Assembly: GCF_041734735.1 (NCBI RefSeq)
Contig: NC_134883.1
Span: forward strand, 21,935,247-21,999,246
DNA: 64,000 nt
Reading direction: 5' to 3'
Source of the DNA: Babylonia areolata
Lineage: Eukaryota; Mollusca; Gastropoda; Neogastropoda; Buccinidae
In this document: in pieces, positions 39,963 to 53,324 of the stretch
Layout of the letters: each line of letters starts with the position of its first letter
How positions within the stretch are numbered: the stretch's first letter is position 1
Program-made: the position numbers and the translations under genes
The notes under the pieces: generated by a model
Seen by the model: only the letters and a program-made list of their open reading frames with translations
The model's database searches: none
Told to the model about the DNA's origin: nothing

Positions 39963-42900
39963 CATAATCATAATCATAGAAAAAATATGAAAAATTTTAC
40001 AATTCCAAATCAAAGACTAACAAAATCAACTTACGACATCAATTTTTAACTAAAATTAGATTTTTCTAATTTCATGCTGTATGACCCCAGAAAGAAAAAA
40101 AAATCACTAATTTCCTAATTCAATACACAAATAGATCTAGATTTTTTTTCACCCTGAAAGTCTGTTTTCTTAGGAAATCAAAGCTTCATAAAACTAAAAA
40201 GCAGAATCCCACAACTCATTACACCACCATTAACAGAAAGGTGACATTGGGCATGCATGTGACAAATCATGCTCAAGTGTTATGCAATATCCATCAACAA
40301 ACCTTTTTTCTACATGTACTACTTCTTCTGATGGGTTGCACAGGAAAAAAAAAACATTACAATACAATACAATCATTTTCATGTATCAACATTTCATAAG
40401 ATAATATTTCACGGCGTCACAGTGGAAAATTCAGACAGGTACATGTACTCAGCTTCTATCAAAGACTTTCACAAACAAGACACAGAGCTGCATTGCAAGA
40501 GATAGCCATTCTGAACAGGAAGGAATTATCAGGTTTGTTATATACCACTGCCAAACACTGCAGTCAAACACTGTTTCTCTCCCTTGCAGCAGACCCAGAA
40601 CAGCTGAGACTATTTCTTCTTTCATCTTTGCCCATCCTTCATTCTCTGTCTTCTGCTAAACCAATTAAGCTATTTCTTTCCTCATCATGCTTCCACTTTC
40701 ACTCCTTAATTTGAGCAGGCTAAAAAAATATTTAAGCAAAATTCTTTTTAACTCCTCTGGGATGGAGTTGACTGATGGTGAGAATTAAAACAATGCACTG
40801 AACAGAAGATTCTCTCCATCACACATACACACACATTCACATATACACACACACACAACAAACACATATATGCAAATATACACATATGCATGTGTATATA
40901 TGCACGCACGCACGCACACACACACACCCACACACACACACACAAACAAACACACATGCACAGTTTCATCAGCATGAGTAATGGCCTACAACTCCAAAAA
41001 AAAGGATCAAAAGAAAACAAAATTACCATAATTCCATAAAGACCATCCTCTTCCTCCCATGGCGGTATCTTTGGTTGATCATCTGAAAAAGAACATTCAT
41101 TAGTAACATTACATTCACTTATCAACAGATTAGTGGTTTGTTTATTTGTCTACTTTTTGTTTTCTTTTGTTTGTTTTAACAAAGTCATTAATGCACAAAA
41201 CGAAACGCACACAAAGAACCACACACACACACACAGACACACACAGACACACACACACACACATAATCATACACTTAAAACTCATATAAGTATACCAATC
41301 ATCATCATGGAAGTCCATCACAAATGATGAGATTTCAGTGACTCCGGAGATGAGAATGCAGCCCAAAGACAGAACACAAATGCAGCCATATTGCAAAATC
41401 AAAATATGGGTTGGAATGTTCTGTCATGGACTTTCTTTTACATTATCTTTTACAGTCTGCTCCAACACTTCCATACATTGCTGTTCACTGTTCAACAGGT
41501 ACACTGACGTTTTGTTGCCTTCTCTTTTACAGTGTGCTCCAACACTTCCTTACATTGCTGTTCACTGTTCAACAGGTACACTGACGTTTTGTTGCCTTCT
41601 CTTTTACAGTGTGCTCCAAAACTTCCTTACATTGCTGTTCATTGTTCAACAGGTACACTGATGTTTTGTTGCCTTCTCTTTTACAGTGTGCTCCAACACT
41701 TCCTTACATTGCTGTTCACTGTTCAACAGGTACACTGACGTTTTGTTGCCTTCTCTTTTACAATGTGCTCCAACACTTCCGTACATTACTGTTCACTGTT
41801 CAACAGGTATACTGACGTTTTGTTGCCTTCTCTTTTACAATGTGCTCCAACACTTCCGTACATTGCTGTTCACTGTTCAACAGGTACACTGACGTTTTGT
41901 TGCCTTCTCTTTTACAGTGTGCTCCAACACTTCCTTACATTGCTGTTCACTGTTCAACAGGTACACTGACGTTTTGTTGCCTTCTCTTTTACAGTGTGCT
42001 CCAACACTTCCTTACATTGCTGTTCACTGTTCAACAGGTACACTGACGTTTTGTTGCCTTCTCTTTTACAGTGTGCTCCAACACTTCCGTACATTACTGT
42101 TCACTGTTCAACAGGTATACTGACGTTTTGCTGCATTCTCTAATACAGTGTACATCAATACTTCCTTACATTATTTTTCACTGTTCAACAGGTATACCGA
42201 CGTTTTGTTTCCTTCTCTGTTACAGCGTGCTCAACACTCCTTTACATTACTGTTTACTGTTCAATAGTCATACTGACGTTTTGTTTTCTCCTCTTTTACA
42301 GCATACTTCAACATGTCCTTACATTACTGTTCAGCAGGAATACTGACATTTTGTCAAATTTGTTTCCATATGCAGTGGTCTCCTTTAACTCTTTGAAGAT
42401 CAAATCTTAAAAAATACAACAAACATATACACATCTACAGTAAAAAGAAAATTCACAACATCTGTTAGCCATTAACTATAGCTTGTTTACAATTTGAGAG
42501 CAGAGAATCAGTTCATATAACAACAATACCTATCATCTTACACATCCATTTAATTCCTTCCTTTATTTAAAAAAAAGAAAAAGAAAGAAAAGAAAAGGAA
42601 AAAAGACACTCACTGTCATCATCATCTGTGTTAGCGCCATCATCATCATCGTCATCATCATCATCGTCAGCGTCATCATCATCATCAGATGTGTTCTTTT
42701 TGCGTTTGGTTGTTGGAGTCTTTTTGACTGTTACAGTGGTCTTGTAGAACTTTTCCACCCATCCCCTGCGACGTAAACTGTGCCTAACACTGGAGTATCC
42801 GCCTTGTATTGTGAACACTTTGCGATACTGAAACACAAGCATGACATGGGGATGGGTCATTCTGGTCACAGAATAAAGCTCTTCTGGGAAAAATTAGCTT

Positions 42901-45696
42901 TCTGCTCATTTTTTGGTTCATTCCAAACTAAACAAACAATCCTCCTTTCTGAAACATAAGTCAGCTGCAACAAAATTGTAAAATAAACAGACCTATTAAT
43001 ACAAATAGCTGACAAGAATTAAAACCCACAGAATGATCTACCATTTACCAGCCTTGTACTATAAGCAGACCTGTTTAGATGTGTGACAGAAGAATATCTG
43101 TTTAAAAATCATTATACTTTTCAAAGTAAAAGAGAAAAGTTTTTTTTGACAAACAACAACAACAGCAACAAACTGTTTGGCAGGCAATATAAGCAACACT
43201 ACATAAGACTGTCATCTTCAAGACCCCTTTAATGTCTTCAGTGCCGGGCATTATTTTGATTTGTCCTTCCTATCTGCAAGGTTGTTTTGTGCTTTGGAGG
43301 GTAATTATTAACAATAAATTAAAGCATGCAAACTACTACAGGAAAGTATACATAACCCATACTTTTCTGAAAGGAAACTGAACAGACTATAAAACTATAA
43401 ATAATAATAATAATGGTATTTATATAGTGCTGGATCTTGTGCAGAGACAAATCAAAGCGCTTTCGCACAAGTCATTCACACGCATGCATAACTCTAATAC
43501 TGCAGAAACTAAAGACAAAGAAGGGCAGGCAAGGGAGGCTATTTTGGGAAGAGGTGGGTTTTAAGGCCAGACTTGAAAGAGCTGAGTGTGGAGACTTGAC
43601 GAAGCGAAAAAGGAAGTTCATTCCAATCGCAAGGTCCAGAAACAGAGAAAGAACGGCGGCCAATAGTCAAGTGTTTGAATCTGGGTATGCGTAAACAGAG
43701 TGGATCTGAGGCCGATCGTAGTGAGCGAGATGGAGTGTAGAGGTGAAGGCAGCCGCAGAGATAGGAAGGGGCAGTTTTGTGAATGTATCTATAACATAGA
43801 GTGCTGATCTTGTACTTTATTCGGTGTGAGACAGGGAGCCAGTGGAGATGTTGCAAAAGAGGAGTGATGTGCTCAGATCTTTTCTTTCTGAGGACGAGTC
43901 GGGCAGCAGAGTTTTGTATGCGCTGAAGGGGCTGAATGGATGAAGCAGGCAGACCAGACAATAAAGAGTTACAGTAGTCAAGGCGAGAGAGAATGAGAGA
44001 AACGACAAGTCTAGATGTTGCGTCAGTGGATAGATATTTCCGGAACTATGATAGTTAGAAGTTCATTTAACACAATGATTGTATCATACACATATCCTTC
44101 AGTTGCAACTCCTGCCTATGCACGTCTGCGCACTTCATACTCACTTTCAGACAGTATCATAGAGATTAACAGTGACCCAGTTGGCCCAGTGCAGGGGGGA
44201 GAATTGGTAAGCACTGTTCATAATTGCAGACGATAGCTGTTTCATCAATGAGAGCATGCTTTTCTAAAAAAAAAAAATGCTGTACACATAATTCACGACT
44301 TATACAAAACTTTTCACCCCCTTGGTTTGTATTTGAGGTCAACTCTTGGTCAGTCACAAACCTATATTCGACCCCCTGCTCTGCTTTAACAACCTTGCTG
44401 GCTACAACTAGCTCCAAAAAACCCACCCTCCCTCCTCTCTGCAAATCATCATTCTAACTTTGTCATGTCATGCAATTGGAAACCATCAGGCAAAATTCTG
44501 CCAAATCTTGCGCTCAATTCATTACCACCAATGACTTGTAAAGCTTCTGCAGTATCTTGGATGGAAAAATCTCAATTTTTGTTGTTGTAACACACTGTTG
44601 CTTCAAGCCAGTAGGGTAAGGTTGTGATTCGTTGTCCACCATTTTGAAAGCATCATGAAGGGGGGGGTACTGACAATACCATCCAGAAATTATAACACAC
44701 AGAGTGATTGGCTGTTGATCCTTACGACAATTAAAGTAGACATATCAAGCTCTCTGACTGGTGGCTACTGGGACACATCAAGTTCAACATTAAAATAGAA
44801 CTGTGAAAAATTGTGAAATGACACTGACATATATGTAGGTCATGGGGCAAATAGTGAAGCATTTTTGCGGACAAATATAAACGTCATGGAGCACTGAAGA
44901 GGTTAAAGTAGACAGATATATTATATACCCAGTTAATAGTTGTTGTTGTTGTTTTTTAATCTCAAAACACTATCCTGCATCTGAATGCATTATCGCAACT
45001 GGTGCAGAGAAAAGACTCACCTTTATGGCCTTCTCAACCGTTTCCTTAGCTATTCGAAGTCGTTCTCCATCGTTAACAGTTGATAACTTGCGATTCAGTT
45101 TTGGTCGCCCCAGAGCTGGCATAGTCTTGCTGCGAGACAGTGACTCTGCCAAGTCACTGTCTACAAATAAATAAACAAATAAAGTTGATAAAGAAATTCT
45201 TAAAGTTTCTTAACTTCTTTGCAAGCACAGCAACTGCCTGTTTGATTAAATACATTTGAGTATTCAGTTAGTTCTCCTGTATGTTCTTTCTGTTGGAAAA
45301 AATTCCATTCCGACTGTCCAACAATGTGACATTATTGAAGTGTCCTTTTTATTTCGAATTAACTTACATACTTGTTTTATGATTCAAATATAAATATTGT
45401 TACTATGTGTTCAAATTTTGTTTCATAGAATTTGTATTTTTTGATTTAAAAAAAAATTCAATTAAACATCACAAGCAAAAAAGCGAAGGAACCAAATAAA
45501 ATAAAAACAATAAAACATTTATATATATCTCTGATCATGAACATCTTAGAAATGTAGTAACAAAGTCTATGATTCAAAAAGCACATGAATGTTTCATTGT
45601 CAACATTTTTTTTTGTTTTAAATCATCTGCTTCCTTCATTTTTCAGGGCAATTCAGCAATCATCATTATTTTTGTAAGACTAGAAAAAAGAAAGAA

Positions 45697-45789
<93 letters not shown>

Positions 45790-46519
45790 TTTGAAGGTAA
45801 ACCTAATAAACAAAATTCAAAAAAGGCACAACAGCAGCAACAAAAATGCCACACACCCCCTGAAATCAAAGCATCAGTCACAGGCCTGCATCACAAGGCA
45901 ACAACAGTTTCCAGCTTGCTGAAGCATAAGCATTTCACTGAAGTTTTGTTTACCACCTTTCTAACCAAAACCCCTTTTCATTTCTTTTAATTAATTCACT
46001 TTTGCACAGATTTCATCAAAACATATACATATATCTATAAACACTGCAAATCACTTCTTGACCATATTATTATCACACCAGTGCCTGACAAGAAAATGTC
46101 CCTCTATGAATAAGAATTCTGGAAGAAGAAAAAAACACACAATAATCACCACTTACATCTGTGCATTTCAATCATATATTTCAAAAATCACCAATAGTTA
46201 CATTAAATTTAATACATATTTTCTTCCAGTGATGAATGAGACACAAACATGAACACACACAAAAAAGCAATTTTAATTGCTTCACTTTGTTATCCAGTCT
46301 CAACACAGTCAGATCCAATTCTGCCTTCCTATTAACCTCCAAACAACTAAAATATTATCTAGAGCATTACAAACTAAATAAATAAAATAAGGATAAACCA
46401 ATCTATTTTCTAAATAAATCATTAAGCTTAGGTTTTTGAATTATTCTGGTGCTTGTGATAAAATGGCAAAGTTTGGTAACAGTCAGCACAGTCTTTTCTT
46501 CTGTTCATTTTTTCATTGA

Positions 46520-46556
<37 letters not shown>

Positions 46557-49226
46557 ATATGCGTGCAAGCGCACACATGTGCGTGTGCGTGTGTGTGTAT
46601 GTGTGCGTGTGTGTGTGTGTGTGTGTGTCTGTGTCTATGTGTGTGACATGTGGCTATGGCAAGATTAGGTTACAGAATCAATTTCGCATCAACTCCAGCT
46701 TGTTACAACAAGTATTGGCCTTTGTTTTCTATGAGCAGAAAACCAACAAGGCTATAAACAAAATGACTGATAGTGCGAAACCAAAAAAAAAAAAAAACCA
46801 CTTTAAAGCAAACATTTCAAGAAGCTCAAGCAAATGTGGAGCAAGTGTCAAGCTGAAGAATATATAATTGAAAATGATTAAGTGCAAAAAATAAAAGGGG
46901 TGTAGGGGGGGAGGGACATGAAATTTACAAAGTAAGCAACTATATATAACAACTTCACACATACATCAGTTTCAGAGAGCTAAACACATAAGCAAGACTT
47001 CAAAATAGAGGCTGTAAATGATTTTTTTTTTTTTTTTTTTAAGGAAAGTGGGGAAAACAGAAAACAGCCAGTGCAATACATGGTAACCAAATGTCACTTC
47101 TGAATCTATTATAACCTTTGTCCAACCCATTCATGGTGGTGTGTTTACGTCTGATTAGATCGGGGAACACAACCGTCTTCTGGGGTTTCTTCTTTTTGAC
47201 TCTCAGCACCAGATCACAGCTACCAGCAGCATATGGGCCTGCAATAATGTGATCACTATTGCCTTCCAGTTTCTGTAGTTAAATGACTGCTCTTGCAAAA
47301 ACAGCTATGATTCAATTTGAGATTGAAATCATCTATCAAAAAAAGAAAAAAAAAGAAACGAAAGTAAGAACGAAAAAAAGAAGAAAAAAAAAGCAGAATC
47401 TTACTGTTGACATCCTGCCCCTATATACATAAAACTTTCCCAAATTTTCATTGTCAGTTTGTTATCTTCCACAAGCATTGTTTTTCTCCTGACTGACTTT
47501 AATCAAAACCATCAACTGAACTTGGCACTTGTACTTGTCTTTTGAAGCCTGCTTTGTAAATGGAATGTAATAAGATCAAAATCAAGTGTAAATGGACAGA
47601 ATCAAGTGTAAACTAAATAAATATGTCTACAAAAACTTCTTATTTAAGTTTACAGTTTCACATACTGGCAACTTATTCACTTAGCTTTACAATGTCATAA
47701 ATATTTTGCAGTGGAACTATAAAAAGTTAGGACACATAACTGCTCATAACAGATGTAGCAACAGTTTTACTGATTTGCCCCACTGTACTGTGTTGCAATG
47801 AAGATGTTTGAGGCATTCCGTAAGCCACAATATAAATGACTAAGCTGATGCATGCAACAATGCTTACTCTGTTAGTGTTAAATACCAGCCCTATGCCAAA
47901 TAGTATGTTTTGTTTGTTGGTTTTTTTTTTCATTTCATAATTCATATAACATAATTCACTTCATTTAATACCAGACGAATGGTTCTGTAAAATACAAATA
48001 AACACTTTGTCTCTAATAGTATACTAGAAACAAAAATGAATCAATCTGTCTTAAAGCAACTGAACAAACAAAATTTAACCGAACTTCAAAACGTATCACT
48101 CTTTCACTGTATGATCATAAAAGAAAATTTTAAAAGTTCAATATTTCAACATAGAAATTCCAATAAAGTTATAAACTCTTGTGAAACTACACTGTGAAGA
48201 TTTTTGTTTAGCTTATTTCAGTCAGCAACAGTACTCATTTTAATTAAATGTTACCAGCATTTTCACACATAAGAAAAAGTTGTTTGTTGTTTTTTTTTCC
48301 CTTTTTTCCCCCTTTTTTTGACTTTGTTTTGAATGTTTGTTGTTCTTTCTGCTTTAGAATTTTCTTTGATATCTACTACTCAAAATTAATTGTGTCCAAT
48401 ATTTCACAAAGACTGGGCATTCACCCCCTCCCACTTCCCCACCCCCACCCCCACAGCCTGAGAGAACTATATCCCCCATCACTGACCAGAGAGCAGTGGT
48501 TGCAGCCCTGCGGCTGGGAAAGAGGCCCATTCACATGTCTTACCCCCGACAGACTGACCCTGCTCCCCCATCACTCCAGATCCGCTGTACACTATGGGAC
48601 TGGACCTGTCCATGCCACCAGCATCCCCGTCTGACTGGTGGGCACAGTTGTTGGCATTCTCCTCCTGCAATACACAACAACAGTGTTCAGAAAATCTTCA
48701 GCTCAGCATATGGTTCAACTCATTAGCATCACTTCACTTTCCTTCTGCAAAATACAATGAAAGAGAAAAGCTTAGAAAATCTTTTTTTATTCTTTAATAT
48801 AGCAAATGGGTACAGATTCACTGATATTTTGTTTTTGCTCTCCCTGGGGAAAATAGCTTGAATTTCACATCCATGGAGAAATCTGTTGTGAGTAAAAGTA
48901 ATACAGTACAATACAACACAATATAACACAACACAATATAATACAATACGATACAATAGCTGAAGTAACATGTATGTCATTTCAAAACATAAAATGGAGG
49001 TCATGCCATACATGTCTGTTGGTCAATCAGCTAGTAGTTTGCTGTGAACACAAGAAAATCTTCCCAGTATCAGAATTATTTTAAAAATAACTCTGCTTTT
49101 TTAATATTTTGGAATGTTTTCCTGCAGGTTTTTATTTTTTCTTTAGATATCTGCTTCTCCCCACCCCACTTCTATATATCATATCAAACATTTTATTTCT
49201 TATTTCATTTCCATGTGTGTGTGTGA

Positions 49227-49275
<49 letters not shown>

Positions 49276-49587
49276 CATAAACATGCATGCACACGTGTGT
49301 AAATGCCTGCGTGCACATGTTTACATACTGAATGCAGTATGCTAAATGTGCTATTTGCATCTACACTGTTCATATTCTCATGCCTGGTATTCAGTGCAGT
49401 GATATGAATCCCCAGCACGTAAGTGCATGGGTTGCATTTCCACAGATAAGATTATTGCAGTTAAAGTTATTGAGGTGTGTGTGCATGTGACAATGTTTGC
49501 GTGGATAAATGAATGTGTGAGTGTGTGTGGAATGTAAGGAGAGAGAGAGAGAGCAAGAGCCAGTGAGAGAGAGAGAGAGAGAGAGAG

Positions 49588-49625
<38 letters not shown>

Positions 49626-51958
49626 TGAGGCTTCATGAACCAGATTTTTTTTTTTTTTTTTTTTTTTTTGCTGACCCATCATCTGCACCATTTCAGTGGC
49701 ATTACTCCCACGCCGCTCATTTAGATTCCCCCATACACGACCACACCCGGGTTCGTCTGTCACATGGTTCCATCGTTGGCAGTCCGCTGGGAACCATCGA
49801 TGTTAGGTCGCAAGGAGGCCACACACCAGAGGAGACCCTGCACTGCTGCTGAGTCACTTCGGTGGTGTTCAGTGGTGCCTGTTCTGATTCAACGTACTTA
49901 GGACACCACCTACTAAGCCCCCTACTAACGACAATAATAGCTTAGTCGCGGAACCAGACTGAGTGAGCGTCCCTCCCAGAGTGGAGACCACCACCATGTC
50001 CCTCAAACAACAGCCCTCCATGAATCTGCCAACACTGAAGACATTGACAGGACTTGCCCCAAGCACAGAAGTGGAGGGGTATTGAAACTGAGGTCACCAT
50101 GAGAGCAGGGCATGAAAGGCCACAGACTTTGAGACTGTTTTGTTTATATTGATGATGATGAAGGAGGAGGTGGATGACGATGATGATGACAATGACGATG
50201 TTGCTATGGAGGTCCATTTTGGTTTGGGACTGCATGACAAGGCTGTACTCTACGCTTCCTGTCATTATGATATCCCGGCGTTAACCAGGCCCGAGAGATG
50301 CAGACACTTGCAGTGTTGGTCAGGTAATTAGAGCAACACACCCAAAGACGCATCCTTGAAGTGGATGACACTCGACTGTGTGGTCCCAGTCTCCCCATTT
50401 AAGCCCACAGCACACTCAACTCTGGGTAGGAGCCGGCCACAGGCCGAAAAACCCACCTCCACTGGGATTCGAACCTGCGTCCTCCCAAGCGTCAGTCCGC
50501 GACGCTAACCACTTTGCCACGGCGGCTGGTTCATGAACCAGATTTTTGTTTTAAACAAACAAGAGTACATAGCATATCAACTTACGAAACATGATATCTT
50601 GGACTGTACAAAGCAATAGGCAGATCATTTAGATACTGACCAGAAATATGTCACAGATGTACTTTAATGAGCCCAGATGCTGTAGGATTATGGATATTGT
50701 CAAACAACCACAGTCCAATCAATCTGCAGTTCTGACACATTGGAACTCATGGCAAATAAATCACAAACACAGCATTCCCCTGGCTAACAATGACATACTC
50801 CCTGCACTTTAAATACACACACAGAAACGCACAAACTCATGAACATCATCAGTAAATTCTCTCTAAAACACACAAACCCTAAAAGGTGAAGACTGATAAA
50901 TCCTCTGATATTCAACTGGCCTGCGCAGTAACTCAACCAAAACCCCACTGAGATCATTTAATGCACAGCACTAAATGCACAATATGATCAGGCACTCGAT
51001 AGCTGAATGGTTGTGACATCACACACCTCCTCCCAGCAACAACCCCACTAAAAGGTTTGTGAGCCTCTAAGGAAAAAAACAGGAAAAAAAAAGAAAGAAA
51101 AAAAAAGACTGCCCTATTCTGAACAATGAGACACTCTCAGAAACCTGAAACCGTGTAGTACTAGTCGGCCTCCGCACTGCAAGGGATCAGAGAACAAACA
51201 CTTGAGGATATAGCCTGGCTGGCTGCCAATCAGATCAGAACTAATCAATCGATCAAACCCAAAACGGGTTTCAGGACATTCAGTCACTGAATATGGGAGG
51301 GAGGAAGGTGCAGGGGGGCAGAGGGTGGAGGGGGAGGGGGGACAGGGGGGCTAGGACTGAGGGATAGAGAGGTGGAGGGAGATATCCTCCATAATGTATG
51401 TCTTTTGCCATGGTGATGCAAGTCTCCTTTTATGGTAAAATCATGAAGTTTTCATGCCTAGACAAAGTTTAATCCATATACCAGTATATTTTATTCTGGT
51501 ATCAAAGTGAGATTATCAAAACTTATTTGGGGGTCATAAAAAATATTCTTTTGCATGTGTAGCTAAGTGCACCTTGGCTCCCATAGACTACAGTAACATA
51601 ATGAACACAGCATCAGTGTGGCACCTGATCAGTTTCCACTGCTGTTGCTGTCTCACACACAACCAGCTGCTTAGCATTTCGCTGCTCTGTCTTCTTCTTT
51701 TCTCCTTACTTTACTATTGTGAATAAAACAATAGAAAAACTTTTGTGACTGGTCTCTATAATCATGACCGTGGCCTCCATGTGGATTCTTTTATCCCTTT
51801 ATTCCTATTAGTATCCTCCAAATCCAGTCCATCACAACCTATTCCCCCCCTTTAACCACTTGGTTCGTTACTGATGCATAACATAAACTTGCTTCTTTGA
51901 ATATACAGATATATATATATATATATGTATATATGTGTGTAAATATATGCATGTATAT

Positions 51959-52029
<71 letters not shown>

Positions 52030-52705
52030 CATACATACATACATACATACAAGAAACTCATTCACACATGATTGTATTCAGCTTTTTGTTTCTTTGCAGA
52101 TTAATTACTTTTTGTAAAGGTTTTATTTACTCTTTTATATTACTGCCCACCACTTCAGCAGAAAGGTTGTTGTTTACTCTGAGAACTGCATTTATCCAAC
52201 ATTTTTCCATCAATTCCTGGCTTTCTGAAGACTGCTTAGTTCTTAAGTTTGGCTACAGACACCTTCAGCATACCTACCCTTCAAAGCATTTCAAAATAAA
52301 AAGTACAGCGTATGATATACCATAGTGTACAAATTCATACACATTTAATAATATAATGTTTCAAAACAAACTTGAGTGTATGTGGTATCTAAAAGTGCAA
52401 CATGACAGGTCAGAGTAATTAGGTCCCATGTTAACGAAGACAGTGACAGCATGCAAGCAAACAACATACACTTGTGTCTGATCTCAAATCAGGATTGCAC
52501 TGACAGATCAGGCTTTCTATCATGACACAATGTCACTGACAAGAAAGCAAATGTGATCTGAAATGGCCAGAAGCCATGGACCCTGCAAAGACTATTAACA
52601 TTTACCTTCTGGAAAATGCCACGGGACTCACAGATCTAAAACTCTCAGAATTAAAACCAGTTTTATTCCTGTGTCAGTTGGCATGCTAACCAGATCAGTT
52701 ATCCG

Positions 52706-52771
<66 letters not shown>

Positions 52772-53228
52772 CATTTTAGATGTCACATGTGTGTGTGTTT
52801 TCATTTTAGATGTCATATGTGTGTGTTGTGTGTGTAAATGTGAGAAAAGGACAGCAAGGGAGAAAGAAAGAAGGGGAGAGAGAGAGGAGGGAAGACGGAA
52901 ATTTTCTTTCATAATATTACTGTGTTAGAAGGTGAGTTTTTATGCCCCAAAGACGTTTACTTTAGTGTGGAATCTATGTTCCTGTGCTGAATTGGAATCT
53001 GAACATAGCTGTTTAATTTTACAAGATTCAATTTTACTACCATGGTAATTAATGTTTTTATGCCTTATTTGCTTAACCTTCAAAACGCGTTTAACATCTT
53101 GGTATCAATTGTTTCATGCTGACTTCATCATTATATTTGTTTAATATTTATGTTGTACATGATTGAAATGTGTGTATGGGTGCATGTGCATGGCCAGGTC
53201 CATGTTTTACATATGTGTGTGTGCGTGC

Positions 53229-53324
<96 letters not shown>

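Noticed and set aside
41532-42346. Overlapping 68-residue plus-strand open frames with a repeated Cys-Ser-rich peptide
   Set aside because: They are produced by the 77-bp array; because 77 is not a multiple of three, each frame closes after about 2.7 units. There is no evidence of translation.
50460-50527. A minus-strand tRNA gene
   Set aside because: It is the head of the long retroposon at 49650-50529, with a poly(A) tail and flanking duplication.
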